From Alkalibacillus silvisoli (lineage in GTDB: Bacteria; Bacillota; Bacilli; Bacillales; Alkalibacillaceae): a stretch of DNA of 64,000 bases. Position numbers and translations under genes: made by a program. The first letter of the stretch is position 1. Each line of letters opens with the position of its first letter. Location of the stretch: positions 1 through 64,000 of the forward strand of contig NZ_BAAACZ010000010.1 of NCBI RefSeq assembly GCF_039521975.1, in the 5' to 3' direction. The notes below the pieces were generated by a model, which was not told the DNA's origin, did not search any database, and saw only the letters and a program-made list of their open reading frames with translations. Shown here piece by piece: positions 43,291-51,941 of the stretch.

Positions 43291-43441
43291 CAGTTACCCA
43301 GTGGATCATTTTATCAGCGCTCAGGCTTTTTTATCAGCGTTCGGGACTCATTTATCAGCGCAAGCTAGTTTATCAGCGCTCGGACTCATTTATCAGCGTT
43401 CAAGCTAGTTTATCAGCGCTCAGGCTTTTTTGCTGTAGCGA
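43291..43441. repeat. TATCAGCG period-20 cassette, copy B
   Basis: Six TATCAGCG units at 43312, 43332, 43353, 43371, 43391 and 43411. It opens with CAGTTACCCAGTGGATCAT and closes with TTTTTTGCTGTAGCGA, the same flanks as copy A at 18540. Confidence 0.75.
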
Positions 43442-43533
43442 TATCGAATCAAAAAATCCGAACGAATTCATTAACGATGAATTGTTCGGATTTCTAATAT
43501 GATAACTATTTTTGCCCCAAACTCGCAGCTTTC

Positions 43534-44049
43534 TTATTTTGATAATGCAATTTCTATATGAGCTAAGTGATGTTCTTCATGCCATGCTAATTTTGCAACC
43601 TTTGTCGCAACTGTTATCTCACCATTCACCTGATGGACAAAGGTCCGTTCGAGTTGCTCATCAGTTAAACTATGCCCCAAAGAGACGATGCGCTCATTTA
43701 TACCTTCCAACATTTTGATTGAACATTCTACGGGAAGTTTTGTATCCGGTTGAATAGCCCACTTTTCTTCATCAAACTCTGGTACTGTGGGGTTTTCATC
43801 TGTTAAGGCTAGCTTCAAACGTTGATACATGTTCAACTGAGAGTCCGCAATGTGATGAACAAGCTCGCGAACTGTCCAGCTACCATCGCGATAAGTTTTG
43901 GTTAATTTCTCATCACTTAAAGAATCGACAGTATCTCTTAATCGCGTCGTGTAAGTTTCGATTTGCTTTAACCACTCTTGAACATTTTCAAGCGTAACAT
44001 TTTCCGGAACTTCTAATTGGCCAATTGGGAATTTTACATCCATTTTCAA
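43534..44049 (-). CDS. DinB-superfamily protein, YfiT/BstA-like thiol transferase
   Basis: 171 aa. Metal-binding histidines in WTVRELVHHIADSQLN near residue 63 and WHEEHHLAHIEIAL near 155 give the H...H-x3-H set of DinB-fold proteins. The whole pattern (FPIGQLEVPENV start; LALTDENPTVPEFDEEKW) is that of B. subtilis YfiT, described as a bacillithiol transferase. It stands alone between rlmCD and dgkB. Confidence 0.88.
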   Translation of the reverse strand: MKMDVKFPIGQLEVPENVTLENVQEWLKQIETYTTRLRDTVDSLSDEKLTKTYRDGSWTVRELVHHIADSQLNMYQRLKLALTDENPTVPEFDEEKWAIQPDTKLPVECSIKMLEGINERIVSLGHSLTDEQLERTFVHQVNGEITVATKVAKLAWHEEHHLAHIEIALSK

Positions 44050-44193
44050 CCCTCTTTTCCGTAACCTCTAATTCATAATATTTCGGTATTAACGCTTAAT
44101 ATACCTAATCGACTTAGGTCTTGCAAATATTCAGCATTATAAATATAACATCAAGTTTCTTAATTCTTTATACCTCACGTTGTTTTGATACTT

Positions 44194-45081
44194 TTATTCT
44201 TCGGGCATGAAAAACTCAATATGCTGATATAAGTTTTCAAATGTTCCTGGCAGTTTCCCACCATATTCACCATCTAAGTTCAGCTGTACACTTTCTTCTG
44301 TTTGAACGCTAACTTTCTTCGCATGCGTATAAATAATATGATCATCATGAATATGATTACCTTTTAGTGCTTTATTAGCAATCATGATGAACTCTGCTAT
44401 ATTAGTAGATTTTAAGATTAATAGATCAAAATAACCATCATTAATCTCAGCGTGTGGCGCTAGCTTTTCAAATCCGCCTATTGAATTTGTATTGGCGACT
44501 AGAAACAACATCAAGTCACCTTCAAACACTTCACCATCATACTCAATTCGAGCATGAGTTGGGCGGATTGAAGGAAGCATTTCGACCCCTTTAAGGTAAT
44601 AGGCTAATTGTCCAAGAGCTGTTTTCAACTTACTTGGTACTTCATAAGTTAGTTCTGTGATCTTACCGCCACCAGCGATATTCATGAAGTGATGACCATT
44701 CACCTTACCTATATCAAGCTTCTTAGAATGTCCAGCTAAAATAATGTCCATTGCTTGTTCGACATCTCGCGGGACTTGAATCGCACGGGCAAAGTCATTC
44801 GTCGTACCCATTGGAATAATTCCAAGCTTAGGACGATATTCTTGAGTGGCCATACCATCAACCACTTCATTGACTGTCCCATCACCACCTGCTGCGATTA
44901 TAATATCGAATTCGCGTTCACATGCTAAAGCGGCTGCACCTTTTGCACAACCTTCCCCTGTTGTTGCATGAGCGGACGTTTCAAAACCCGCCTCTTCTAA
45001 ACGTATTAACACATCAGGAAGCGCCTTTTTCATCGCTTCCCGACCTGATGTTGGGTTATATATAACACGAGCTTTTTTCAC
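44194..45081 (-). CDS. dgkB: diacylglycerol kinase
   Basis: 295 aa. Soluble DgkB phosphorylates diacylglycerol left from lipoteichoic acid synthesis. Motifs: RVIYNPTSGRE at the N-terminus, IIAAGGDGTVNEVVDG near 65-80 (nucleotide loop), IIPMGTTNDFARAI near 95, FMNIAGGGKITELTYEVPSKLKTALGQLAYYLKGV (pieces) and a C-terminal LDGEYGG near 275. The frame opens at GTG 45090 within the AAGGTGAG site, so GTG 45081 is the better start. The place beside rlmCD and gatB is conserved in Bacillales. Confidence 0.94.
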   Translation of the reverse strand: MKKARVIYNPTSGREAMKKALPDVLIRLEEAGFETSAHATTGEGCAKGAAALACEREFDIIIAAGGDGTVNEVVDGMATQEYRPKLGIIPMGTTNDFARAIQVPRDVEQAMDIILAGHSKKLDIGKVNGHHFMNIAGGGKITELTYEVPSKLKTALGQLAYYLKGVEMLPSIRPTHARIEYDGEVFEGDLMLFLVANTNSIGGFEKLAPHAEINDGYFDLLILKSTNIAEFIMIANKALKGNHIHDDHIIYTHAKKVSVQTEESVQLNLDGEYGGKLPGTFENLYQHIEFFMPEE

Positions 45082-45153
45082 ATTTCTCACCTTCGTTCGT
45101 ATTCTCCTATCTATACTATACTCCGAAAGTTACATAAATGGAAGTGATTGCAA

Positions 45154-45522
45154 TTACATCCACTCTAATATTTCTAACCGGTTTCCGAATGGATCGTTCG
45201 TATAAATACGTTTTGCACCTGGAAGCTTATCATCTTGTTGGTATTCAATATTAAATCTATCCAAACGTGACATTAGAGCTTCTAAATTAGTTACTTCAAA
45301 AGCTGGGTGTGCCTTTTTCGCAGGTGCAAATGGTTCTTCAACGCCAATATGAAGTTGGCTATCACCAAATTCAAACCAAACGCCACCGCGCTTTTTTAAT
45401 TCCTCTGGCTTTTCGATTTCAGTAAACCCAAGTACTTCTTTAAAAAATTGTCTCGCTTCATCTTCTGTATTTCTAGGTGCTGCTAATTGAACATGATCTA
45501 AACGTTTTACTGTAAAAGTCAT
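45154..45522 (-). CDS. VOC/glyoxalase-like protein
   Basis: 122 aa from ATG 45522 (AGGTGAGGAGA in front); the upstream frame extension lacks a site. VKRLDHVQLAAPRNTEDEARQFFKEVLGF, GGVWFEFGDSQLHIGVEEPF, HPAFEVTNLEALMSRL and RIYTNDPFGNRLEILEW (pieces) give both halves with H, H, E ligands, as in Bacillus YerG-like dioxygenase-fold proteins. The reaction is unknown. It sits between dgkB and gatB. Confidence 0.87.
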   Translation of the reverse strand: MTFTVKRLDHVQLAAPRNTEDEARQFFKEVLGFTEIEKPEELKKRGGVWFEFGDSQLHIGVEEPFAPAKKAHPAFEVTNLEALMSRLDRFNIEYQQDDKLPGAKRIYTNDPFGNRLEILEWM

Positions 45523-45555
45523 TAACAATTCTCCTCTCACCTATTTACATAAGTA

Positions 45556-46986
45556 TTATCTTTTATCAATCTCTTCAACTAAAATCTTGTTAACCATTGG
45601 TGGGTTGGCTTGCCCTTTTGTCTTCTTCATCACTTGACCGACTAAGAAGCCAAGTGCGCGGTCTTTACCATTTTTATAGTCAATAATCGATTGCTCATTT
45701 TCATCTAAAATCTCTGTAATGATTTCACGTAGCTGACCTTCATCTGAAATTTGAACAAGTCCTTTCTCTTTAACAATCTTCTCCGGGTCACCACCATTTT
45801 TCACAAGCTCTGTTACAACCTTCTTCGCTAATTTAGATGATAGTGTTCCTTCTTCAATAAGCTTCACCATTTTCGCTAACGCTTCTGGTGTAATCGGTAA
45901 ATCTTGTAGTTCAACTTGTTGTTTATTCATATAAGCTGAAATATCACCCATTAACCAGTTAGTCGCTTGCTTAGGATCTGCACCTTCTTCGATTGTCGCT
46001 TCAAAGAAATCAGACATTTCCTTTGTATTAGTTAAGACACCTGCATCATACTCATCTAGCTCTAGTTCATTAACATACCGCACGCGACGAGAGTCTGGTA
46101 ATTCTGGAATCGAGTGACGCACCTTTTCTTTCCATGCATCATCAATGTATAACGGAATTAGATCTGGTTCAGGGAAGTATCGATAATCATCTGAACCTTC
46201 TTTAACACGCATTAAGATCGTTTCTTTCGTCTTCTCGTCATAACGGCGAGTCTCTTGTAAAATCTCGCCACCCTGTCGAAGGACTTTCTCTTGGCGCTTT
46301 TCTTCAAACTCAAGACCTTTTTGAACAAAGTTAAAAGAGTTTAAGTTTTTCAGTTCTGTTTTAACGCCAAACTCATCTTGTCCATATGGGCGAAGTGAAA
46401 GGTTGGCATCACAACGTAATGAACCTTCTTGCATTTTGACATCTGATACGCCTGTAAATTGAATAATGTTACGTAGCTTATCTAAATAGGCATAAGCTTC
46501 TTCCGGTGTACGAATGTCTGGTTCTGACACGATTTCAACAAGTGGTGTACCTTGGCGGTTATAATCCACTAATGAATAACCGTCATCACCGTGCGTTAGC
46601 TTACCTGCATCTTCTTCTAAGTGAAGGCGTGTTATTCCAATACGCTTCGTTTCACCATTCACTTCAATATCAATCCAACCATTCTCACCAATCGGCTCAT
46701 CAAACTGTGAGATTTGGTAAGCTTTCGAGTTGTCTGGATAGAAATAATTTTTACGGTCAAACTTGGTATTTGTTGCAATCTCACAGTTTAATGCCATTGC
46801 TGCACGCATTGCGTAGTTTACCGCTTCTTCATTTAAAACCGGTAAAACACCAGGATAGCCAAGGTCAATTGGATTTACGTTACTATTAGGCTCATCACCA
46901 AATGCATTAGGGCTTGGGCTGAAAATTTTAGACTGTGTTTTTAATTCAACGTGGACTTCTAATCCGATTATCGTTTCGAAATTCAT
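45556..46986 (-). CDS. gatB: Asp-tRNA(Asn)/Glu-tRNA(Gln) amidotransferase subunit B
   Basis: 476 aa. GatB activates the carboxyl of mischarged Glu-tRNA(Gln) with ATP. N-terminal FETIIGLEVHVELKTQSKIFSP, YPGVLPVLN near 43, KNYFYPDNSKAYQISQ near 80, and RLHLEEDAGK near 120; the C-terminal YqeY-like helical tail binds tRNA. Start is shared with the gatA stop (TAATG). Confidence 0.97.
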   Translation of the reverse strand: MNFETIIGLEVHVELKTQSKIFSPSPNAFGDEPNSNVNPIDLGYPGVLPVLNEEAVNYAMRAAMALNCEIATNTKFDRKNYFYPDNSKAYQISQFDEPIGENGWIDIEVNGETKRIGITRLHLEEDAGKLTHGDDGYSLVDYNRQGTPLVEIVSEPDIRTPEEAYAYLDKLRNIIQFTGVSDVKMQEGSLRCDANLSLRPYGQDEFGVKTELKNLNSFNFVQKGLEFEEKRQEKVLRQGGEILQETRRYDEKTKETILMRVKEGSDDYRYFPEPDLIPLYIDDAWKEKVRHSIPELPDSRRVRYVNELELDEYDAGVLTNTKEMSDFFEATIEEGADPKQATNWLMGDISAYMNKQQVELQDLPITPEALAKMVKLIEEGTLSSKLAKKVVTELVKNGGDPEKIVKEKGLVQISDEGQLREIITEILDENEQSIIDYKNGKDRALGFLVGQVMKKTKGQANPPMVNKILVEEIDKR

Positions 46987-48461
46987 TACTTGGCACCTCC
47001 TAGTTGTGGCTTTTGCTTATGATGGTCTGTAGCTTGTTCATATGCATGTGCGACTCGGTAAACCGTACTTTCATCAAAATGTTTGCCGATGATTTGCAAG
47101 CCAATTGGCAAGTTATTTTCAGGGTGAAAGCCACATGGGACTGAGATTCCTGGCACACCTGCTAAGTTAACTGGAATCGTCATAATATCATTTGCATACA
47201 TCGTTAATGGATCATCAATTTGATCACCAATCTCAAAGGCTGTTGTTGGAGCGGTTGGGCCAAGTACAACATCGTATTCTTCAAAGATTTGATCAAAGTC
47301 TTGCTTAATTAATGTACGAACTTGTTGCGCTTTCTTATAGTAAGCATCGTAATACCCTGAACTTAAGGCAAATGTCCCTAGCATAATACGACGCTTAACT
47401 TCTTCACCAAAACCTTCACTACGAGACTTCTTAAACATGTCCATCATGTCCTCAGCGTTTTCAGCGCGCTTACCGTATCGAATACCATCAAAACGGGCTA
47501 AGTTTGCTGATGCTTCTGATGAGGCGATCATGTAATAGGCTGCAACAGCGTATTTTGAATGTGGTAATGATACTTCATCCCATTCAGCGCCTTGACTTTC
47601 CAATACTTTTAACGCTTGACGGACGCTTGTTTTAACTTCTTCATCGACACCTTCACCGAAATACTCTTTAGGTACTGCGATTTTCAACCCTTTTACATCA
47701 CCAGTTAGAGCTTCACTATATTTAGGAACTTCAACATTGGCACTAGTTGAATCCATTTCATCTTGTCCTGCAATGATTTCTAAAATACGAGCATTGTCTT
47801 CAACTGTTTTTGTTAATGGTCCGATCTGATCTAATGATGAAGCAAAAGCAACTAATCCAAAACGTGATATACGTCCATATGTAGGCTTCATTCCAACGAC
47901 ACCACAATATGAAGCTGGCTGGCGTACAGACCCCCCTGTATCAGAACCCAAAGCAAACGGAACTTGTAAAGAAGCTACAGCCGCTGCTGAACCACCACTA
48001 GAACCACCTGGTACGAAGTCTGTATTCCATGGGTTACGTGTCACTTTCATACTCGAATTCTCTGTTGAAGAACCCATCGCAAATTCATCCATATTTAACT
48101 TTCCGATATTGATTGCTTTGGCATTGTTTAACTTTTGCATAGCTGTCGCATCATAGAGCGGGTCATCTAAGTTAGATAGAATTTGACTTGAACAAGTCGT
48201 GCGTAACCCTTTCGTTACAATATTATCTTTAATTCCAATCGGCATCCCGAAAAGCGGGAATTGATTCTCATTAATTCCTTCTTCATCTAATGCTTTTGCC
48301 TGCTTTAAGGCTTCTTCTTTATTTAACGTGACAAATGCTTGGACTTCATCGTCTGTTTCGTTAATGCGTTCATAAGTAGCTTCTACGATTTCAGTAACAG
48401 TAATGTCTTTATTGTTTAGTTTCTCTTGTAGTTCTTTAATCGTTAAATCTAAAACTGACAT
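46986..48461 (-). CDS. gatA: Asp-tRNA(Asn)/Glu-tRNA(Gln) amidotransferase subunit A
   Basis: 491 aa amidase that releases ammonia from glutamine for GatB. Amidase signature PGGSSGGSAAAVA near 150-162 followed by GSDTGGSVRQPASYCGVVGMKPTYG (pieces), giving the Ser-cisSer-Lys triad with the Lys in GIKDNI near 77. It is in the gatCAB operon with an 18-bp gap after gatC. Confidence 0.97.
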   Translation of the reverse strand: MSVLDLTIKELQEKLNNKDITVTEIVEATYERINETDDEVQAFVTLNKEEALKQAKALDEEGINENQFPLFGMPIGIKDNIVTKGLRTTCSSQILSNLDDPLYDATAMQKLNNAKAINIGKLNMDEFAMGSSTENSSMKVTRNPWNTDFVPGGSSGGSAAAVASLQVPFALGSDTGGSVRQPASYCGVVGMKPTYGRISRFGLVAFASSLDQIGPLTKTVEDNARILEIIAGQDEMDSTSANVEVPKYSEALTGDVKGLKIAVPKEYFGEGVDEEVKTSVRQALKVLESQGAEWDEVSLPHSKYAVAAYYMIASSEASANLARFDGIRYGKRAENAEDMMDMFKKSRSEGFGEEVKRRIMLGTFALSSGYYDAYYKKAQQVRTLIKQDFDQIFEEYDVVLGPTAPTTAFEIGDQIDDPLTMYANDIMTIPVNLAGVPGISVPCGFHPENNLPIGLQIIGKHFDESTVYRVAHAYEQATDHHKQKPQLGGAK

Positions 48462-48479
48462 CTACTCTTTCCCTCCTTA

Positions 48480-48770
48480 TTAATCTAAGATGGACGGCAC
48501 ACGGAATTGGCCGTCTTTTTGGTCTGGTGCGTTTTTAAGTGCGTCTTCTTTTGAAATCCATTCTTTCGGTTCGTCTTTTCGCATAATGTTTTTCATCTCT
48601 AACACATGCGTTGTTGGTTCGACATCTGTTGTGTCGAGTTCATTAAGTTGTTCTGAGAAATCGATAATAGCACTTAATTGCTCACTATACTTCTCAGCTT
48701 CCTCTTCTGTAATAGCTAGTCGCGCTAAGTTAGCCACGTGTTTAACTTGATCTTTCGAAATCTTTGACAT
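48480..48770 (-). CDS. gatC: Asp-tRNA(Asn)/Glu-tRNA(Gln) amidotransferase subunit C
   Basis: 96 aa. GatC wraps the A-B interface. MSKISKDQVKHVANLARLAITEEEAEKYSEQLSAIIDF (pieces) and the C-terminal LKNAPDQKDGQFRVPSIL are typical. The frame opens 9 bp earlier, but GGAGG places the start at ATG 48770. First gene of gatCAB. Confidence 0.96.
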   Translation of the reverse strand: MSKISKDQVKHVANLARLAITEEEAEKYSEQLSAIIDFSEQLNELDTTDVEPTTHVLEMKNIMRKDEPKEWISKEDALKNAPDQKDGQFRVPSILD

Positions 48771-48811
48771 CCCTTGCACCTCCGTACTTTATACACTTCA
48801 CAATACTATTT

Positions 48812-48841
48812 ATCATAGCAAATTTTACTTTACAATGACAA
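48812..48841 (-). promoter_or_regulatory. gatCAB promoter
   Basis: TTGTCA (48841-48836), 18 bp, TATGAT (48817-48812), some 40 bp before gatC. Confidence 0.7.
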
Positions 48842-48940
48842 TGATTGCACTACTATTATTTTTCCATTAATTACCCGGGAAATATCAGTTATTTCACAGA
48901 ATGTTGTCGTTTGAAGTTAACCCGAGCATTTACCCAAACT

Positions 48941-48969
48941 AAAAAGAAGACCCACTAAGTGAGTCTTCT
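48941..48969 (-). terminator. terminator of the tldD-tldE operon
   Basis: AGAAGACTCAC-TTA-GTGGGTCTTCT with one U-G pair, then UUUUU on the minus strand. Confidence 0.85.
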
Positions 48970-49008
48970 CCTTATATTTTTGCCAAACGAAACAAAGGTT
49001 AACCGCTG

Positions 49009-50352
49009 TTATTCAAATGTGACAGACAAACCTTCTAATAATAGTGAAGGTGAGCCGACATTAGATGGACCAAAATCAAGATCACGACCTATTCCATCAA
49101 CTTGGTTCAATAATTCAAAGAAATTTCCCGCAACTGTCATCAAATTCGTCGGGCCTTGGATTTTACCGTCTTTAACATAATAACCATTCGCCGCTAAAGA
49201 GAAATCACCCGAAATTTCATTAACACCAGAGTGCAGACCTTGTAAGTCCGTAACAACGATACCTTCATCTATACCTTGAACTAACTCTTCATAAGATTTC
49301 TCACCTGGTTCAATGTAAAGATTAGATGGTGCTACGTTAATCGTTCCTTTGTAAGAAGGTTTTGAAGCATGACCAGTTGTTTTGACACCATCTTTTTTGG
49401 CTGTTTTACGATTGTGTAATAGTGTTGTGAGTATACCATTTTCAATAACTTTCAATTCTTTAGTCGCAACACCTTCAGCGTCAAACGTTCGACTTGCCAT
49501 ACCATTTTTTCTAAACGGATCATCGATTAAATTAATGTGATCGCCAGCTATTTTACTACCTACTTTCTCTTTCAGTTTTGACATGCCTTGCTGGGCTGTT
49601 TCTGCTGAGAACGTTGTTACGAACGTTTCTAACAAATCCCCTGCAGCGTCTTGACGTAAAATAATCGGGTAAAATTGATCTTCCACTTCTAATGGATTTA
49701 AATAAGAAACAGCTTCTTGAACAGCTTTGTGAGCCGATTGTTTCGCGTCTACCTTACTCCAATCTTCAATGATTTCGACATGGACTCCTGATTTGGTCAA
49801 ATCATTTTCCTTAACAATAACAACTACAAAAAAGATTATATAGTTTTTATCATCTTCTAATGCTAACCCTTTATTGTTGTACATCGCCTTTTGAACTTCA
49901 ACTGACTGTATCTGGAAGAAATTCGTGCCGATAACACGCTCATCAGCTTGATAAATTTCATGGTCTAATTGCTTCATAAAATTAATTTTCTCTTCAGATG
50001 TGACAGATTTTAGCGCTTCTTTAGTAAAGCTTAAATCTCTATATTCCCGGTCTCCTTCATAGATTTCCTCAACATCCTCAGATTCTAGCACACTCGCACT
50101 TTCAAGGGCGCTGTCTAATAGGAAGTCTATTGATGATTCATCTAGCCTTTCAGTATAGGCGTAACCCATTTGCCCACTATATTCGCCACGAAAAGAGACA
50201 CCTGTAACTTCAGCAGTTGTAAACTGGTCAACTTCGCCTTTTTCGATCGCACATACGAATCGATCAGTCTTTTCATAGTAAATCTCCATATCTTTAAAGC
50301 CTTTTTCTGACCCTTGTTGAAATAACTCATCTTTAAATTCAATTACGTTCAT
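49009..50352 (-). CDS. tldE: TldE/PmbA metalloprotease subunit
   Basis: 447 aa. Partner of TldD in a heterodimeric zinc protease that degrades small peptides and trims microcin-like peptides. It lacks the HExxxH motif of TldD, as usual for TldE. LNPLEVEDQFYPIILRQDAAGDLLETFVTTFSAE (pieces) and the glycine-rich C-terminus (GVNEISGDFSLAANGYYVKDGKI; LMTVAGNFFELL) are typical. ATG 50352 after AAAGGAGG, one base after the tldD stop; the longer frame to 50391 overlaps tldD and is rejected. Confidence 0.92.
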   Translation of the reverse strand: MNVIEFKDELFQQGSEKGFKDMEIYYEKTDRFVCAIEKGEVDQFTTAEVTGVSFRGEYSGQMGYAYTERLDESSIDFLLDSALESASVLESEDVEEIYEGDREYRDLSFTKEALKSVTSEEKINFMKQLDHEIYQADERVIGTNFFQIQSVEVQKAMYNNKGLALEDDKNYIIFFVVVIVKENDLTKSGVHVEIIEDWSKVDAKQSAHKAVQEAVSYLNPLEVEDQFYPIILRQDAAGDLLETFVTTFSAETAQQGMSKLKEKVGSKIAGDHINLIDDPFRKNGMASRTFDAEGVATKELKVIENGILTTLLHNRKTAKKDGVKTTGHASKPSYKGTINVAPSNLYIEPGEKSYEELVQGIDEGIVVTDLQGLHSGVNEISGDFSLAANGYYVKDGKIQGPTNLMTVAGNFFELLNQVDGIGRDLDFGPSNVGSPSLLLEGLSVTFE

Positions 50353-50353
50353 C

Positions 50354-51745
50354 TTAAGCGTCCTCCTTTCTACCACCAACTGTAATTTCACTTACACGTA
50401 AAGTTGGCTGTCCGACGTTAACTGGGATACTTCCACTTAATGAGCCACACATACCAGCACCATGACCTAAATTATTACCAACCATATCAACTGTTTGTAA
50501 TGTTTTTGGACCATTACCAATTAAAGTCGCCCCTCTAACTGGCTTGTCAATCTTACCATTTTTAACGATATATGCTTCATTGACAGCAAAGTTGTAATCA
50601 CCAGTCGCTGGATTAACTGAACCGCCACCCATATACCGAGCATAGATTCCGTATTCTGTATTTTCAATGATCTCCTCAGGCGTCGACTCCCCTGGTGCAA
50701 TATAGGTATTTGTCATACGTGATGTTGGAGCAAATCGGTAGGACTCACGACGACCTGAACCTGTAGGCTTAGTCTTCATAATCCGTGAATTTAATTGGTC
50801 AACTAAATAACCTTTTAAAATACCATTTTCGATTAACACATTCTTTTGCGGTTTATTTCCTTCATCATCAACATTAATCGAGCCCCATTCATTTGGAATC
50901 GTACCATCATCAATATAAGTGACAATGTCTGGTGCAACACGCTCACCTACTTTATTAGCAAAAGCCGACTTACCTTTTGCCACAGAAGTAGCCTCTAGCC
51001 CGTGACCACATGCTTCGTGGAAAATAACTCCACCAAATTCGTTATCAATAATGACTGGGAATTTACCACTTGGGCATGGGTCTGCTCCTAAGTTTGTCAC
51101 AGCAATTCGTGCTGCTTCACTTGCATAATGATTCAAATCTAGGTCTTCAAAAAACTCAAACCCTCTAACAGCACCAGGACCATAAAAGCCAGTCTCCATA
51201 TCATGTTCATTAGATGCAATCGCCGCAATTGCCATTCGGCTATGAATACGTTGATCTTCTACAAATTTACCATCAGAGTTTGCGATTAAGACGTTTTGTT
51301 CCTCATCTAATAAGCTCACCTTAACTTGTGAAATGCTGTTGTGGTATTGACTCGCAATGTCAGCTGCATTTTTCATCACACTTGCTTTACGTGTTTTCTC
51401 AACAGATTGTGGTAGTTGTGCGATCGGGTGAATAATTGAAGCTTGTTCTACTTGGAATTTCTGAGGTTGAATTTGACTTTCGCCATGAATTGCCTGTGCC
51501 GCGTGATGTGCTGTTTTCAGTAGACCTTCACGTGAAAAGTCTGTCGTGTATGTATAGGCACTGTGAAATCCGTTATACACACGAATACCGACACCAAACT
51601 CGCGACCTGATAAGCTTGTGTCAATACGTCCTCCCAAAAGCATTAGCTGATCTTTAAACGTATCTTCTACAAATACCTCTGCAAAGTCACCACCCGTTTT
51701 TAAAGCTTCATCGATGACATCTTGAACTAACGCTTGATTTAACAT
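50354..51745 (-). CDS. tldD: TldD metalloprotease subunit
   Basis: 463 aa, catalytic subunit. Zinc motif HEACGHGLEAT near residues 233-243 (HExxxH with a following C-terminal Cys at GMCGSLSG). Other marks: SGREFGVGIRVYNGFHSAYTYT near 45 and MGGGSVNPATGDYNFAV near 370. First gene of a two-gene operon with tldE. Confidence 0.94.
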   Translation of the reverse strand: MLNQALVQDVIDEALKTGGDFAEVFVEDTFKDQLMLLGGRIDTSLSGREFGVGIRVYNGFHSAYTYTTDFSREGLLKTAHHAAQAIHGESQIQPQKFQVEQASIIHPIAQLPQSVEKTRKASVMKNAADIASQYHNSISQVKVSLLDEEQNVLIANSDGKFVEDQRIHSRMAIAAIASNEHDMETGFYGPGAVRGFEFFEDLDLNHYASEAARIAVTNLGADPCPSGKFPVIIDNEFGGVIFHEACGHGLEATSVAKGKSAFANKVGERVAPDIVTYIDDGTIPNEWGSINVDDEGNKPQKNVLIENGILKGYLVDQLNSRIMKTKPTGSGRRESYRFAPTSRMTNTYIAPGESTPEEIIENTEYGIYARYMGGGSVNPATGDYNFAVNEAYIVKNGKIDKPVRGATLIGNGPKTLQTVDMVGNNLGHGAGMCGSLSGSIPVNVGQPTLRVSEITVGGRKEDA

Positions 51746-51867
51746 ATAACTCCCCCTTTTAATTTGATCTTACATCACTTCTTTAAAGCCTTAACCATTA
51801 TGAAGTTGGAAATTTCCTCAGACTAGAGCCTTAGAAGAGAAAGATGATTATTAATTTTCTGATTTAT

Positions 51868-51896
51868 GTGACATGTCCTAAATTTTATTTTATACT
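51868..51896 (+). promoter_or_regulatory. pepF promoter
   Basis: GTGACA (51868-51873), 17 bp, TATACT (51891-51896). Confidence 0.72.
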
Positions 51897-51941
51897 AATA
51901 CTTAGATTTGCGAAATAGATTTTGAGGAGGTTTTTAAAATT

